In this document: positions 40,837 to 50,757 of the stretch, piece by piece
How positions within the stretch are numbered: the first letter of the stretch is position 1
Layout of the letters: the number at the start of each line of letters is the position of its first letter
DNA from: Amycolatopsis marina
GTDB taxonomy: Bacteria > Actinomycetota > Actinomycetes > Mycobacteriales > Pseudonocardiaceae
DNA: 64,000 bases
Assembly (NCBI RefSeq): GCF_900111885.1
Contig: NZ_FOKG01000009.1
Span: 1 to 64,000 of the forward strand
Direction of reading: 5' to 3'
The notes under the pieces: generated by a model
Database searches by the model: none
What the model was told of the DNA's origin: nothing
The model's input: the letters and a program-made list of their open reading frames with translations, nothing else
Made by a program: the position numbers and the translations under genes

Positions 40837-42681
40837 TCAGAGCCCGAGTTCGTACTCGAAGTTGCCTTCCTCGAGCCGCTGCTTGATCGTCGTGACGAAG
40901 CGACCCGCGTCGGCTCCGTCGATCAGGCGGTGGTCGTAGGTGAGCGGCAGGTATGCCATCGACCGGACGGCGATGGTGTCGTTGCCGTCGGTGTCGGCGA
41001 TGACCATCGGGCGTTTCACGACCGCGCCCGTGCCGAGCATGCCGGACTGCGGCTGCACGATGATCGGGGTGTCGAACAGCGCGCCGTTGCTGCCGATGTT
41101 GGTCACCGTGAAGGTGCCACCGGTCAGCTCGTCGGGCTTGATCTTGTTCGTCCGCGCCCGCTGCGCCAGGTCGGCGATCCGGTGCGCGAGCCCGGCGAGG
41201 CTGAGTTCGCCCGCGTCGTTGATGACCACCGAGAGCAGACCGCGCTCGGTGTCCACGGCGATGCCGAGGTGCACGGCGCCGTGGTAGGTGATCTCCTTTG
41301 TGTCCTCGTTGTACGAGGCGTTGACGTTCGGGTGCTGCTTCAGTGCCTCGACCGTCGCCTTCGCGAAGAACGGCAGGAACGTCAGGTTGACACCCTCCCG
41401 CTCCTTGAAGGCGGCCTTCGCCCGCTGCCGGAGCTGGGCGATCTTGGTCACGTCGACCTCGTGCACCTGGGTGAGCTGCGCCGAGACCTGCAGCGACTCC
41501 CTGGTCTTGATCGCGGTGATCTGCCGGATGCGGTTGGCCTTCTGCACGGTGCCGCGCAGGGCGGCCTTCTCCGAATCCGACACCGGCGCCGGTGCGCTCG
41601 CCGCGGCCGGAGCCGAGGACTGGGTCGCGGGCTGTGCGGGCTCTGCCGCGGCGGCGGGCTGCTGCTTCTGCTTCGCGTCGACCGCCGCCAGCACATCCTG
41701 CTTGCGGATGCGCCCGCCGACCCCGCTGCCGTTGAGGCTCGCGAGATCGATGTCGTGCTCGGCGGCCAGCTTCCGCACCAGCGGCGTGACATAGGGCGTG
41801 CCTGCGCCGTCGCTGTCCGAAGCGGCGGGTGCCGCCTGTGCCTGTGGCTCGGGCTGCTTCGGCGGTGCCTGCTGCGGTTCCGGCTGCTTCTGCTCGGCAG
41901 GCTGTGCCGGCTGAGCGGGCTGCGACTGCGGGGCCTGCTGTGCCGGTGCTTCCTGCCTGGGCTCCGCCTGCTCCGGCTGCTGTGCCTGTTTCGGAGCGGG
42001 TGCTTCCTGCGCGGGCTGCGCGTTCTTGTCGCCGATCGTGGCCAGCGTGCCGCCGACCTCGACGGTCTCGTCCTCGTTCACCTCGATGGACAGGACAGTG
42101 CCCGCCACCGGTGAGGGAACCTCGGTGTCGACCTTGTCGGTGGAGATCTCCAGCAGCGGCTCGTCCACCTCGACGGAATCGCCGACCTGCTTGAGCCACC
42201 TGGTGACGGTGCCCTCGGTGACGCTCTCACCGAGCTCGGGCAGCTTCACGGGGGTGCCGGAACCGTCGGAGGAGCCGCTTCCGCTCGGGGCCTGCTGGGC
42301 AGGCTCCGGCTCGGGCTGGGCCGCCGGTGGGGCGGGTTCCTGCTCCTGTGCGGGCTGCGGCGCCTCCTGCTCCTGCTGCGGCTGTGCGGAGCCCGAAGAT
42401 TCCGACGACGCCGCCGAACCGCCTGTCTCCGCGCCGCCGCCGGAGCCGTCGTCGATGACGGCGAGTTCCCCGCCGACCTCGACGGTCTCGTCCTCCTGGG
42501 CGCTGATCTTCATGACTGTGCCGGCAACCGGGGACGGAACCTCGGTGTCGACCTTGTCGGTGGAAATCTCCAGTAGCGGCTCGTCCACTGCGACACTGTC
42601 ACCCTCCTGCTTCAACCACCGGGTGACGGTGCCCTCCGTGACGCTCTCGCCGAGCTCCGGCAATGTGACGGAGTAGGCCAT
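40837..42681 (-). CDS. sucB: 2-oxoacid dehydrogenase E2 component (dihydrolipoyl acyltransferase)
   Basis: A 614-aa E2 subunit. Two lipoyl domains (residues 1 to about 77 and about 144-220), each with the lipoylated Lys in [17 protein letters not shown], are joined by Ala/Pro/Gln-rich linkers. A peripheral subunit-binding domain ([23 protein letters not shown]) and a catalytic acyltransferase domain with the active-site His in [15 protein letters not shown] follow. In mycobacteria the orthologue serves pyruvate dehydrogenase (DlaT/SucB). ATG 42681 is chosen at [13 protein letters not shown]; the longer open frame continues antisense to lpdA. It is co-oriented with lpdA, whose product reoxidises its lipoyl groups. 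Confidence 0.95.
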   Translation of the reverse strand: MAYSVTLPELGESVTEGTVTRWLKQEGDSVAVDEPLLEISTDKVDTEVPSPVAGTVMKISAQEDETVEVGGELAVIDDGSGGGAETGGSAASSESSGSAQPQQEQEAPQPAQEQEPAPPAAQPEPEPAQQAPSGSGSSDGSGTPVKLPELGESVTEGTVTRWLKQVGDSVEVDEPLLEISTDKVDTEVPSPVAGTVLSIEVNEDETVEVGGTLATIGDKNAQPAQEAPAPKQAQQPEQAEPRQEAPAQQAPQSQPAQPAQPAEQKQPEPQQAPPKQPEPQAQAAPAASDSDGAGTPYVTPLVRKLAAEHDIDLASLNGSGVGGRIRKQDVLAAVDAKQKQQPAAAAEPAQPATQSSAPAAASAPAPVSDSEKAALRGTVQKANRIRQITAIKTRESLQVSAQLTQVHEVDVTKIAQLRQRAKAAFKEREGVNLTFLPFFAKATVEALKQHPNVNASYNEDTKEITYHGAVHLGIAVDTERGLLSVVINDAGELSLAGLAHRIADLAQRARTNKIKPDELTGGTFTVTNIGSNGALFDTPIIVQPQSGMLGTGAVVKRPMVIADTDGNDTIAVRSMAYLPLTYDHRLIDGADAGRFVTTIKQRLEEGNFEYELGL

Positions 42682-42731
42682 CGTTCGCTGACTCCCTTGC
42701 GTGTGGAAATTGATGACGTTGTTCTGCGGCG

Positions 42732-44105
42732 TCAGCTGTGCACGTGCAGCGGCTTGCCGGCGAGGGCAAGGTGTGCTTCGCCGAGAGCCTCGGACTGGGT
42801 CGGGTGGGCATGGATGAGCGGGGCGACGTCCTCGGGGAACGCCTCCCAGTTGTAGATCAGCTGTGCTTCGCCGATCAGTTCGCCGACGCGGTCGCCGACG
42901 AGATGCAGGCCGACCACCGGTCCGTCCGGTGCCTTGACCAGTTTGATCGCACCGGAAGTCTTGAGGATCTGGCTCTTTCCGTTGCCGCCGAGATCGTAGG
43001 TGAACGTGGTCACGTCCGACCCGTAGCGCTCCTTCGCCTGCTCCTCCGTGAGCCCCACCGAGGCGACCTCGGGGTGGGAGTAGGTGACGCGGGGGATGCC
43101 GTCCTCGTCGATCACCCTGGGGTTGAGCCCGGCGATCTCCTCGGCCACGAAGATGCCCTGCTGGAACCCGCGGTGCGCCAGCTGCAGGCCGGGGACGATG
43201 TCGCCGACCGCGTAGACGTTGTCCAGGTTCGTGCGCAGGCGCTCGTCGGTGCGGACGAAGCCGCGCTCCATCGTCACGCCCGCCTCCTCGTAGCCGTGGC
43301 CCGCGGAGTTCGGTCCGCGGCCGACGGCCACCAGCAGCAGGTCGGCCTCCAGGGTCTCGCCGGACTCCAGCGACACGCTCACGCCGTTGTCGTCCTGCTT
43401 GGCCCCGGTGAACCGCACGCCGGTCTTGAAGCCGATCTTGCGCCTGCGGAACGCGCGCTCGAGCTGTTTGGACGCGAACTCGTCCTCGTTCGGGACCAGC
43501 CGGGGCAGCGCCTCGACGATGGTGACGTCGACGCCGAAGGACGCCCAGACGCTGGCGAACTCCACGCCGATGACGCCGCCGCCGAGCACGACGACCTTCT
43601 CCGGGACGTAGTCCAATGCGAGGGCGTCCTCGCTGGCGATGATCCGGCCGCCGAGTTCGAGGCCGGGCAGGGTCTTGGAGTACGAACCGGTGGCCAGCAG
43701 CACGTTCTTGCCGGTGTAGCTCGTGCCGTCGACCTCGACCGTGGTGCCGCCCTTGTAGGTGCCGGTGCCCTCGACCAGGTTGACCTTGTGGGCCTTGGCC
43801 AGGCCCTGCAGCCCCTTGTAGAGGCGGGCGACGATGGTGTCCTTGTACTTGTTGACGCCGGCGATGTCGATGCCGTCGAGGCTCGACTTCACGCCGAACT
43901 GCTCGCCATCTCGGGCTGTGTCGGCGACCTCCGCCGCGTGCAGGAGGGCCTTCGTCGGGATGCACCCGCGATGCAGGCAGGTCCCGCCCAGTTTGTCCTT
44001 CTCGATCAGGGTGACGGAAAGGCCCAGCTCGGCCGCGCGGAACGCCGCGGCATAGCCGCCCGATCCGCCACCAAGGATCACAAGGTCGGCGGAGGTGTCG
44101 GTCAC
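42732..44105 (-). CDS. lpdA: Dihydrolipoyl dehydrogenase (E3)
   Basis: A 457-aa FAD disulfide oxidoreductase. The FAD-binding start is [20 protein letters not shown] and the redox-active pair is in [16 protein letters not shown]. The NAD-binding motif [16 protein letters not shown] and the catalytic His-Glu in [13 protein letters not shown] are both present. It regenerates lipoamide for the E2 encoded 50 bp downstream. The intact motif set makes the call certain; whether it serves pyruvate, 2-oxoglutarate or branched-chain complexes cannot be told here. Confidence 0.96.
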   Translation of the reverse strand: MTDTSADLVILGGGSGGYAAAFRAAELGLSVTLIEKDKLGGTCLHRGCIPTKALLHAAEVADTARDGEQFGVKSSLDGIDIAGVNKYKDTIVARLYKGLQGLAKAHKVNLVEGTGTYKGGTTVEVDGTSYTGKNVLLATGSYSKTLPGLELGGRIIASEDALALDYVPEKVVVLGGGVIGVEFASVWASFGVDVTIVEALPRLVPNEDEFASKQLERAFRRRKIGFKTGVRFTGAKQDDNGVSVSLESGETLEADLLLVAVGRGPNSAGHGYEEAGVTMERGFVRTDERLRTNLDNVYAVGDIVPGLQLAHRGFQQGIFVAEEIAGLNPRVIDEDGIPRVTYSHPEVASVGLTEEQAKERYGSDVTTFTYDLGGNGKSQILKTSGAIKLVKAPDGPVVGLHLVGDRVGELIGEAQLIYNWEAFPEDVAPLIHAHPTQSEALGEAHLALAGKPLHVHS

Positions 44106-44326
44106 TTCAGAACTCCTCGGCTGGCATCGGTGGTGCTAGTGGGGTGTTGCCCTGAGCCGTTCGGCCCCGCAACACTCCTCATCTTGTCACTATGTCCGCA
44201 GGCGTTGCGACTTGCCTTCGGCGAGGTCACGACGGGGCCTCGGACGGCGGCGGCGTGACCCACAGGATGCACGGGATAATGATCGTGGGCAGTGCCGAGG
44301 TCGACGTGAGAGGTGAGGTGGTCGAG

Positions 44327-44680
44327 GTGGGTCTTTTCGACTCGCTGCGCAGACGGCGGAAGAGCGGCGGCAAGGGTGGCGGCAAGCCCGGCACGCTGCG
44401 TAAGGCCAGCTCGGCGGACACACGTCACCTGGACGAGTGGGCGGACGCGCGCAAGGGCGTCGAGGGCTTCGTGGAGCCGAGAACGACGGTCACCGAGACC
44501 ACGATCGTCCTGATCGCGCACGACGGCGAGTGGACGCGGCGCAGGATCGACAGCCTCGAGGCCGCGCAGCAGTTCGGCAAGAAGCGCTCGATGCCGGTGT
44601 ACGAGGTGGCGAAGGTCGGCTACCCCCAGCGGATGCGCGACTACACCGAACGCCAGAAGCGCCGCCCCGGCGGAGCCTGA
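44327..44680 (+). CDS. Small basic conserved protein, 117 aa
   Basis: Starts at GTG 44327 (VGLFDSLRRRRKSGGKGGGK), with GAGG 8 bases upstream. The N-terminus is very basic and Gly/Lys-rich. The body (TVTETTIVLIAHDGEWTRRRIDSLEAAQQFGKK, SMPVYEVAKVGYPQRMRDYTERQKRR) looks like a small alpha/beta domain. It is recognisable as a conserved actinobacterial protein encoded beside lpdA, of unknown function. The longer frame from 44192 lacks a convincing signal. The 30-bp tandem repeat begins 2 bp after its stop. Confidence 0.72.
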   Translation: MGLFDSLRRRRKSGGKGGGKPGTLRKASSADTRHLDEWADARKGVEGFVEPRTTVTETTIVLIAHDGEWTRRRIDSLEAAQQFGKKRSMPVYEVAKVGYPQRMRDYTERQKRRPGGA

Positions 44681-44681
44681 T

Positions 44682-44771
44682 GTCCCCAATGTGGCTTTGG
44701 GGAACTTGAACGTCCCCAATGCCACATTGGGGAACTCCAACGTCCCGGACGCCGCATTCGCGCTCGGTGGG
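44682..44771. repeat. 30-bp tandem repeat (about 2.7 copies) with CCCCAATG/CATTGGGG hairpin
   Basis: Units start at 44682, 44712 and 44742, each opening GTCCC and carrying AATG(T/C)(G/C) cores. The second unit contains CCCCAATG-N3-CATTGGGG, an 8-bp stem. The array fills the 92-bp gap between two convergent genes. Similar arrays occur dispersed in Amycolatopsis-type genomes as far as remembered. It may act as a terminator. Confidence 0.75.
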
Positions 44772-44772
44772 A

Positions 44773-45861
44773 TCACCGGCTCTCCTCCAGCAGGCGGAGG
44801 TGCTCCTCGAGTAGCTCGCGGAAACCGCCGTGCACGGTGGTGCCCAGCGTCTCGTCCCGTTCGACCGCGCGCCAGCCCGAGCCGGTGGGGACGAGGGTGA
44901 TCACCGAGTACCCGCTCGCCGGATCGCTCACCGTCACCGCGCCGCCCGGGCCGGCGACGAGTTCCCCCGCGCTGAGCAGCCGGGGAAAGACCACGTCGGC
45001 GGGCAGGCCGTCGCAGGTCAGCAGGAACTCGCGGTAGTCGCCCGGCAGCCGCGCGCCGAGCGACCGTTCCAGCCGGTCCAGGCGCTGCGGCGGGGCGGGC
45101 TCCGGTCGCGGTGCGCGCGCCTCGCGGGCCCGCAGTACCCGGTCGATCAGCTCGGCCCAGTTCCCGTCGGGCGGGTCGGGCGGAAACCGCGTGCCCAGTG
45201 CGGCCACCAGGGCGCCGGCACAGTCCGAACCCCAGCCCGCGGGCAGGTGGAGCGCGTCGGCGAGTGCTCCCGCGCGCAACAGCGGCACCAGGCTCCGGCA
45301 TCCGGCGAGGAGGGCGACGTCGGGCCGCGGTGTGCTCGAGGCCCGCTCCGCCCATCTGCCGATCGCGGCCACTGCCCCGGCCTCGTCCCCGGATGCCGCC
45401 AGTGTGTCGGCTTCGGCGGCCAGTGCGCGCAGCGGATGCGGCGGCCGCTCCGGGTCGAGCGTCTCGGCGACCCCGGAGATGACCCTGGCCGCCGTGCTGT
45501 CGCCGAGCAGGCCGCCGGGAAAGCCGGAGTCGCCGGTCCGCAGATGGGCACGGTGGTCCCGCTCGGCCTGCGCCAGATCCAGCGGAGTGAGCGACCGCGC
45601 CCAGTCCGGTGGGTCGCGCCCGTCGAGCAGCATCGCCCATGCCCGGCCGCGGACCGCGTCGGTGGCGAGCAGGTCGGACGCGGGCTGCTCGGTGCGCACA
45701 CACCACCGGCGCACCAGCCGGTCCGACTCGGCCGTGCAGGCGGTCGCCGCGAGCAGCAGCGCGGCGTGACTCACCGCGGCACCCGCCCGGGCGTGCTCGG
45801 CGGTGAGCACGTCCCGGGTGAGCGCCTCGAGGTACTCCTCGGCAGGCCACGTTCCGCTCAT
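44773..45861 (-). CDS. SMI1/KNR4-domain protein
   Basis: A 362-aa soluble protein. The C-terminal third carries the SMI1/KNR4 (SUKH) signature: LDRLERSLGARLPGDYREFLLTCDG with SGYSVITLVPTGSGWRAVE. The N-terminal two thirds are Ala/Arg/Leu-rich helical repeats of unknown fold (ALLLAATACTAESDRLVRRW). ATG 45861 (MSGTWPAEEYLEALTRD) is chosen because upstream codons overlap the pepA stop region. SUKH domains often act as immunity proteins against toxins, but here the gene directly follows pepA and no toxin gene is adjacent, so its role is unclear. Confidence 0.78.
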   Translation of the reverse strand: MSGTWPAEEYLEALTRDVLTAEHARAGAAVSHAALLLAATACTAESDRLVRRWCVRTEQPASDLLATDAVRGRAWAMLLDGRDPPDWARSLTPLDLAQAERDHRAHLRTGDSGFPGGLLGDSTAARVISGVAETLDPERPPHPLRALAAEADTLAASGDEAGAVAAIGRWAERASSTPRPDVALLAGCRSLVPLLRAGALADALHLPAGWGSDCAGALVAALGTRFPPDPPDGNWAELIDRVLRAREARAPRPEPAPPQRLDRLERSLGARLPGDYREFLLTCDGLPADVVFPRLLSAGELVAGPGGAVTVSDPASGYSVITLVPTGSGWRAVERDETLGTTVHGGFRELLEEHLRLLEESR

Positions 45862-45872
45862 CGCGGTGCGGA

Positions 45873-47378
45873 TCAGCCGTTGTCGGCGATGTCCGCGAGG
45901 ACCGCGGCGATGGTGCGCACCGGAACACCGGTCCCGCCCTTGCCGGTGTAGCCCCACGGGCCGGAGGTGTTGTACGACGGGCCCGCGATGTCGATGTGCA
46001 CCCACGGCAGGTTCTCGGCGACGAACTCACGCAGGAAGACGCCCGCCGCGAGCATGCCGCCCCACCGGCTGCCGGTCACGTTGGCGAGATCGGCGAGCCG
46101 GGAGTCGAGTTCGCCGCGCAACTCCTCCGGAAGCGGCATCGCCCAGCCGCCCTCGCCGGTTGCCCGCGCGATTCCGGCCACCCGGTCGCGGAACTCGTCC
46201 GAGCCCATGACGCCCGCCGTGCGGTTGCCGAGCGCGACGATCTGCGCGCCGGTGAGGGTGGAGGTCTCGATGAGGTAGTCCGGCTCGTCCTCGGCTGCCC
46301 GGACCATCGCGTCGGCCAGCACGAGCCTGCCCTCCGCGTCGGTGTTGAGCACCTCGACGGTCTTGCCGCCGTACATTGTCAGCACGTCGCCCGGCCGGTA
46401 CGCGGTGGCCGACGGCATGTTCTCGGCGAGCGGGATGGTCGCGGTCACCTCGAGCGGGTACTTCAGCTTGGCCGCGAGCACCACCGACGCCAGCACCGCC
46501 GCCGCCCCGGACATGTCCGAGGTCATGTTGTCCATGTTCGCGGCGGGCTTGATCGAGATGCCGCCGGTGTCGAAGGTGATGCCCTTGCCGACCAGCGCGA
46601 TCTTCTTCTTGGCCTTGGCGCCGCGGTAGGTCACCCGGACCAGCCGGGGCAGCCGCGACGAGCCGGTGCCGACGCCGAGGATGCCGCCGAACCCCTTGCG
46701 CTTGAGGGCCTTCTCGTCGAGCACCTCGATCTCGAGGCCACCCGCGTCGGCCAGCTTCTTCGCCCGGTCGGCGAAGGAGGCCGGGAAGAGGTCGTTCGGC
46801 GGGGTGTTGATCAGGTCGCGTGCGATGAGTACCGACTCGGCGATCGCGGTCGCTGCCTTGAGTGCGGCCTTGTGCTCCTTCGTGGTGCCGGACTCCGGCG
46901 CCGCGACGTCCACCGTGGCCACGGGCCCGTCGCCGGGTGCGGACTTGTACTGCGTGAAGGTGTACGCACCGAGCACGGTGCCCTCCACCGCACCCTGCAG
47001 GTCCACGGCGGACAGCGTGGTCAGCGCCCTGGTGGTGCCGGAGAGGGCGCGTGCGGCGGCACCGGCGGCCCTGCGCACCTGCTCCTGCGTGATCGCGCCG
47101 TCGGAGTCCCGCTTGCCGAGCCCGACGGCGAACACGACCTTCGCGGGCAGCTTGCCCATGGTCGGCAGCTTCACGACCTCCTCGGCCTTGCCGGACGCGC
47201 CGAGGTCGCGAAGTGTGTCGGCGGTGGTCCCGCCGAGGGCGGCGTCGACGGCGTCAGTGCCTGCCGCGAGCTCGAGGCCGTCGCTGCCCTGAACCGTGCC
47301 GATGACGATGACGTCGGCCTTGGTCTTGGCGAGAGCGGCCTCGCTGTTGTCGGACAGGGCAAGCTTGGGCACGGTCAC
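45873..47378 (-). CDS. pepA: Leucyl aminopeptidase (M17 family)
   Basis: A 501-aa cytosolic dinuclear-metal aminopeptidase. The diagnostic motif [14 protein letters not shown] is present, together with the metal and catalytic residues [15 protein letters not shown] and [16 protein letters not shown] 47378 ([16 protein letters not shown]) is preferred because GAGGAG stands 6 bases upstream; ATG/GTG at 47402-47408 are alternatives. It releases N-terminal residues in peptide turnover; the mycobacterial orthologue is pepB (Rv2213). Confidence 0.94.
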   Translation of the reverse strand: MTVPKLALSDNSEAALAKTKADVIVIGTVQGSDGLELAAGTDAVDAALGGTTADTLRDLGASGKAEEVVKLPTMGKLPAKVVFAVGLGKRDSDGAITQEQVRRAAGAAARALSGTTRALTTLSAVDLQGAVEGTVLGAYTFTQYKSAPGDGPVATVDVAAPESGTTKEHKAALKAATAIAESVLIARDLINTPPNDLFPASFADRAKKLADAGGLEIEVLDEKALKRKGFGGILGVGTGSSRLPRLVRVTYRGAKAKKKIALVGKGITFDTGGISIKPAANMDNMTSDMSGAAAVLASVVLAAKLKYPLEVTATIPLAENMPSATAYRPGDVLTMYGGKTVEVLNTDAEGRLVLADAMVRAAEDEPDYLIETSTLTGAQIVALGNRTAGVMGSDEFRDRVAGIARATGEGGWAMPLPEELRGELDSRLADLANVTGSRWGGMLAAGVFLREFVAENLPWVHIDIAGPSYNTSGPWGYTGKGGTGVPVRTIAAVLADIADNG

Positions 47379-47486
47379 TTCTGGCTCCTCGCGCGGTCGC
47401 ATCGGCACTGACGTGGGCGGGCGGTTGTCCCACCGGATCGTGAGCCATGCTAATGACGACGTCGGTCGGCAGGGGAGGTAGGGCGG

Positions 47487-48455
47487 GTGCTCGGGCGAGT
47501 TGCGGCGTTCATCCCGGTCGTGCTCGCGGTCGCGGCCGCGGGTGCGGGCTGGTGGTTGCTCGGCGGGCTGGTGCTGGCGGCCTGCCTCGCGTACTGCGCG
47601 CAGCGAGCGGGCCTGCCACGGATTCCGGCTGCCCAGGACGGGCCGCCGAGCGGGTCGGTGCGGTTGCGAACGGCCCTGCGCGTGGCGTCCGCCGTCGCGG
47701 TTCTCGCGGTGTGCGCCGCGATGTTCGGGGCCTACACCGTGCCAGGACTCGGCCCGCTGGGGCCGGTGGCTTTGGTCCTGCTGGTCGTGGTCGCGCGCGT
47801 GGCCGGGGTGACGATTCCCGCGGAACTCCTGCGCTGGGGCGGCGGCCTGCTGGTCGTGGCCGGGCTGGTGTTCGTCGCGGTGTGCTTCGCCGTCGCCCCG
47901 GCGCAGGCGGTGACCGCGCCGAACGGCGGCGGGCCCTCCGGGGTGCTGTTCGCGGCCGCGGTGGCGTTGCCCATGTTCGCGGGTGGGGGCGTGCTCCTGC
48001 GGTCGTGGCGTCTGGCCCTCGCCGCCGGGCTCGGCCTCCTCGTCGCGGTGGCGGCGCTGTACCAGTCGGGTCCTTTCCGCCTCGGCCTCGCGCCGACCTC
48101 GATGCGCGACGTCCTGGCTGCGGCCGACGCCCAGCTCCTCGTCCCCGTGCTCGCGGTCGTCATCGGGCTGGCGACCCTGGGGGCGGCCGTGGCGGCCATG
48201 GAAGCAGTGGCGGAGGTGGCGTCAGACTCCGCGCCGGATGTGCGCGGACGGCTGGTGACAGCGGTTCCCGCGGGTCTGCCCGCCGCCGTCCTCGCGGTCG
48301 CGCTCGGGCCTGCCGCCGCGCTGGTGCTCGCCGCCGTCCTCACACTGGCGGAGGTGCTGACAGCGGGGATGAGCCTGCGCACGCCGACCGGCCGGGTGAC
48401 GGTGGTGCTCACCGCGCTGCTGCTCGCCGGTCTCTCGTTACCGTTGCTGTCGTGA
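47487..48455 (+). CDS. Multi-spanning membrane protein, permease-like
   Basis: A 322-aa, strongly hydrophobic protein with about nine to ten transmembrane helices, from GTG 47487 ([25 protein letters not shown]). The distribution of helices and short loops recalls half of an amino acid permease, but no diagnostic motif is visible. It is divergent from pepA across about 108 bp. Transport function is only a guess. Confidence 0.65.
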   Translation: MLGRVAAFIPVVLAVAAAGAGWWLLGGLVLAACLAYCAQRAGLPRIPAAQDGPPSGSVRLRTALRVASAVAVLAVCAAMFGAYTVPGLGPLGPVALVLLVVVARVAGVTIPAELLRWGGGLLVVAGLVFVAVCFAVAPAQAVTAPNGGGPSGVLFAAAVALPMFAGGGVLLRSWRLALAAGLGLLVAVAALYQSGPFRLGLAPTSMRDVLAAADAQLLVPVLAVVIGLATLGAAVAAMEAVAEVASDSAPDVRGRLVTAVPAGLPAAVLAVALGPAAALVLAAVLTLAEVLTAGMSLRTPTGRVTVVLTALLLAGLSLPLLS

Positions 48456-48509
48456 GTGAGAGCCTGTTGGTGAACTGGAGTTATGTGGTGACGGTGCCCC
48501 CGAGAACTC

Positions 48510-49187
48510 GTGCTGGCGAGCACCGTGCGTGAGCCCGAACCAGACACCGAGACCGTGTGCTGGCAACCGGACAGCACCGCCGTTCTCCGCTTCCTCCGAC
48601 CGGACGGCAGCGGTGCCCGGTATCAGCCGCTGCATGTCGTCTCGGACGACGGCGACACCCTGCTCGGCTGGCTGCCCGCCGGAACCGAGATCGTCGGCAG
48701 CGGTCCGGCCGATGGCGGCCTGCTGCGGGACCTTCCGCTCGAGCAGCGGTTCCGGGTGCCGAGGCGGCAGTTCCGCGACCGCTGGCACGGGACGTCGACA
48801 CTCCGGCTGGTCAGTGAGCGGAACTGGTCCTCGGTGTGGTGGTTCTTCGAACCGGACGGAACGTTCCGTAACTGGTACGTGAACCTGGAGGTGCCGCTCG
48901 GTCGTACGGCAGGCGGAACCGACCGGATCGACGGGGTGCTCGACCTGGTCGTGGGCCCCGATCGTCAGTGGCGCTGGAAAGACGAGGACGAGGCGGCCTG
49001 CGCCGTGCGGGCAGGACGGATCACCGAGGCTCAGCTCCGTTCGTTGCGGGCGGAGGGGGAGCGCAATGCCGCACTGGCCGACGCGGGCGAGTTCCCCTTC
49101 GACGGCACCTGGACGGACTTCCGCCCCGACCCGACCTGGCCGCTGCCCACGCTCCCACCGGACGTGCTGACCGGGCCAGAACACTAG
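48510..49187 (+). CDS. DUF402/FomD-like protein
   Basis: A 225-aa protein with the DUF402 pattern: a beta-barrel core of aromatic-rich strands (WSSVWWFFEPDGTFRNWYVNLEVPLGR) followed by DRIDGVLDLVVGPDRQWRWKDEDEA, with the acidic residues that bind metal in FomD. FomD hydrolyses a nucleotidyl phosphonate; related proteins hydrolyse nucleoside diphosphates. The GTG at 48510 is used; GTG 48525 is also possible. The stop TAG lies in the first copy of the 50-bp-period repeat. Confidence 0.8.
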   Translation: MLASTVREPEPDTETVCWQPDSTAVLRFLRPDGSGARYQPLHVVSDDGDTLLGWLPAGTEIVGSGPADGGLLRDLPLEQRFRVPRRQFRDRWHGTSTLRLVSERNWSSVWWFFEPDGTFRNWYVNLEVPLGRTAGGTDRIDGVLDLVVGPDRQWRWKDEDEAACAVRAGRITEAQLRSLRAEGERNAALADAGEFPFDGTWTDFRPDPTWPLPTLPPDVLTGPEH

Positions 49188-49264
49188 GACGCGGAGCGTC
49201 TCGTTGGGGGGTGGTGGTTGGGTGACGGGTGGGCTAGGACGCGGAGCGTCTCGTTGGGGGGTGG
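49184..49264. repeat. Direct repeat with 50-bp period
   Basis: CTAGGACGCGGAGCGTCTCG and the following TTGGGGGGTGG occur at 49184-49214 and again, identically, at 49234-49264. Each contains the inverted repeat GACGC-GGA-GCGTC. The array fills the gap between two convergent genes and supplies the TAG stop of the left one. Origin unknown; possibly a terminator-like dispersed repeat. Confidence 0.8.
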
Positions 49265-49275
49265 GACAGGACGGT

Positions 49276-50145
49276 TCAGTCCGCGAGCACCTGCCGGGCG
49301 AGGTCCAGTTGTGCGCGTTTGGCCACGCGCAGTCGCTCGAAACGATCCGCGTGCTCGTCGATGATCCGTTCCTGCCGGCTGGTCTCCGCCTGCTGCCATG
49401 CCGAGGTCAGGTCCGAGCTGCGTTTGCAGTCGAGGTCCAGCTCGGCTGCACGTAGCTCCAGTGGCGTGACCTCCGGAGCGTCCAGGTTCCACCGCTCGTC
49501 CCCCAGCGCGGCATAGGGATCGGCGTAGTCGAAACCGTGCTCCGTCATGCACCGGCGCCAGTCCGCGAGCGTGCGGGACACCTCGGGTGTGCTCATCGAC
49601 TGGTCCACGGAGTCAGCGCTCTGCGCGCCCAGCCATTCGGCGTCGGCGGCCGGGGCGGTAGCCGCGAGTTTCTCGTCGGCGGCGGCGTAGCAGCCGGGGT
49701 CGTCGGCTGTGCCGTAAATGGCCGCCTCCTCGCCGGCGCCGACCTGGGCGACCCACCGCTCGGTCACCGCCTCGCGTCGTTCACTCGCCGGATCGGTCGG
49801 CACGTGGTAGCCGAACCGGTGCACCGCGGCCGGGTCGAGAACTCCGTAGCGTCTGCTGTTGTCGACGGTCGTGCGCCTGCTCTCGGAACCATCCTGTTCC
49901 GGCAGGGTGAACGTCGCCCCCCGTGCTTCGACGCAGTGCTTCACCAGGCGATGCCTGGCCTGCTCAAGGAGCCACTGGTCCTGCGGGCTCCACTTGTACT
50001 CGTCGAACGGTAGTGGCAGTTCGTACCGCGACTCGAAAGCGGCGCTCACCTCAGCGTCCTGCGCCGGTGCCCCGGCACAGGACGGCAGCACCGGGACCGT
50101 GCACAGCAGCACCCCGAGCAGTAACTTCCGCGGCTTGCGGTCCAT
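49276..50145 (-). CDS. Secreted lipoprotein, 289 aa
   Basis: ATG 50145 starts a lipoprotein signal peptide (MDRKPRKLLLGVLLCTVPVLPSCAG) with a lipobox ending LPSC. The mature protein is helical and charged, with Cys in KHCVEARG, DDPGCYAAAD, RRCMTEHG and LDCKRSS. It ends in a long coiled-coil-like helix (AWQQAETSRQERIIDEHADRFERLRVAKRAQLDLA). Similar lipoproteins of unknown function are multicopy in Pseudonocardiaceae. It runs in the same direction as the I36 inhibitor gene upstream. Confidence 0.78.
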   Translation of the reverse strand: MDRKPRKLLLGVLLCTVPVLPSCAGAPAQDAEVSAAFESRYELPLPFDEYKWSPQDQWLLEQARHRLVKHCVEARGATFTLPEQDGSESRRTTVDNSRRYGVLDPAAVHRFGYHVPTDPASERREAVTERWVAQVGAGEEAAIYGTADDPGCYAAADEKLAATAPAADAEWLGAQSADSVDQSMSTPEVSRTLADWRRCMTEHGFDYADPYAALGDERWNLDAPEVTPLELRAAELDLDCKRSSDLTSAWQQAETSRQERIIDEHADRFERLRVAKRAQLDLARQVLAD

Positions 50146-50204
50146 GTCAGTGTCCTCCACCTCGAAGAGGGCGGGACCACGGTGTGGCCCCGCCCGTTCG
50201 TCGA

Positions 50205-50612
50205 TCAGCAGTGCTTCCTGACCGCGCTCGCGCGGTTGTCCCCGACCTTGTTGTTGGCGAGGAATCCGTCGTTCGCGCCGTTCCGGAAGTAGGTGCTGTC
50301 ACCGCCGTAGCCGACGTGCTGGTAGAGGGTCACGCCGCAGCCGACCCGGTTCTTGATCGAACTGGTCTCGTTGTCCATGTTGTCGCTCGAACCGACCCAG
50401 TTGTAGTTGTTGAAATTGCTGACATTCCCGCGGAAGTCGCGCCAGTGGTTCGTGTTGCCCTGATTGAAGTCGTTGTTCTCGAAGAGACAGATGTTTCCGC
50501 TGGAACAACTCCCAGCCAGCACTTCAGCGGTATCCGCGGATGCGGGTGTGGCCATGAGAGCCAGACCTCCGGCCGCAGCGACGGTTACCAGCACCCCAGC
50601 AGTCTTGCGCAT
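50205..50612 (-). CDS. Secreted peptidase inhibitor family I36 (beta/gamma-crystallin-like)
   Basis: A 135-aa exported protein with a signal peptide (MRKTAGVLVTVAAAGGLAL to about ASADT). The mature domain has the crystallin-like pattern ICLFENNDFNQGNTNHWRDF and VTLYQHVGYGGDSTYF, like Streptomyces metalloproteinase inhibitor SMPI. Four Cys (SCSSGNIC, GCG, KHC) could form two disulfides. GGAGCAAC precedes the ATG. It inhibits extracellular proteases or serves a structural role; binding partner unknown. Confidence 0.82.
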   Translation of the reverse strand: MRKTAGVLVTVAAAGGLALMATPASADTAEVLAGSCSSGNICLFENNDFNQGNTNHWRDFRGNVSNFNNYNWVGSSDNMDNETSSIKNRVGCGVTLYQHVGYGGDSTYFRNGANDGFLANNKVGDNRASAVRKHC

Positions 50613-50757
50613 GTTGCTCCTTCGTCCGTTGTCGTTCTGGTTGTTCAGTGCACGACTGTGGACGCCGCGGTTTGCGGGGCTGTTGTAGCTCTGTTGAATC
50701 CGCTGCGGAAAGCGGGTATTCAGGGAGACAGGTTGTTCGGATCGGGGGGCGAGTTCA

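Noticed and set aside
40837..43965. Apparent 1042-aa E2-lpdA fusion
   Set aside because: Only residues after codon 428 are E2-like; the first part is an out-of-frame antisense-free reading of lpdA. The E2 gene begins at ATG 42681 with a ribosome-binding site.
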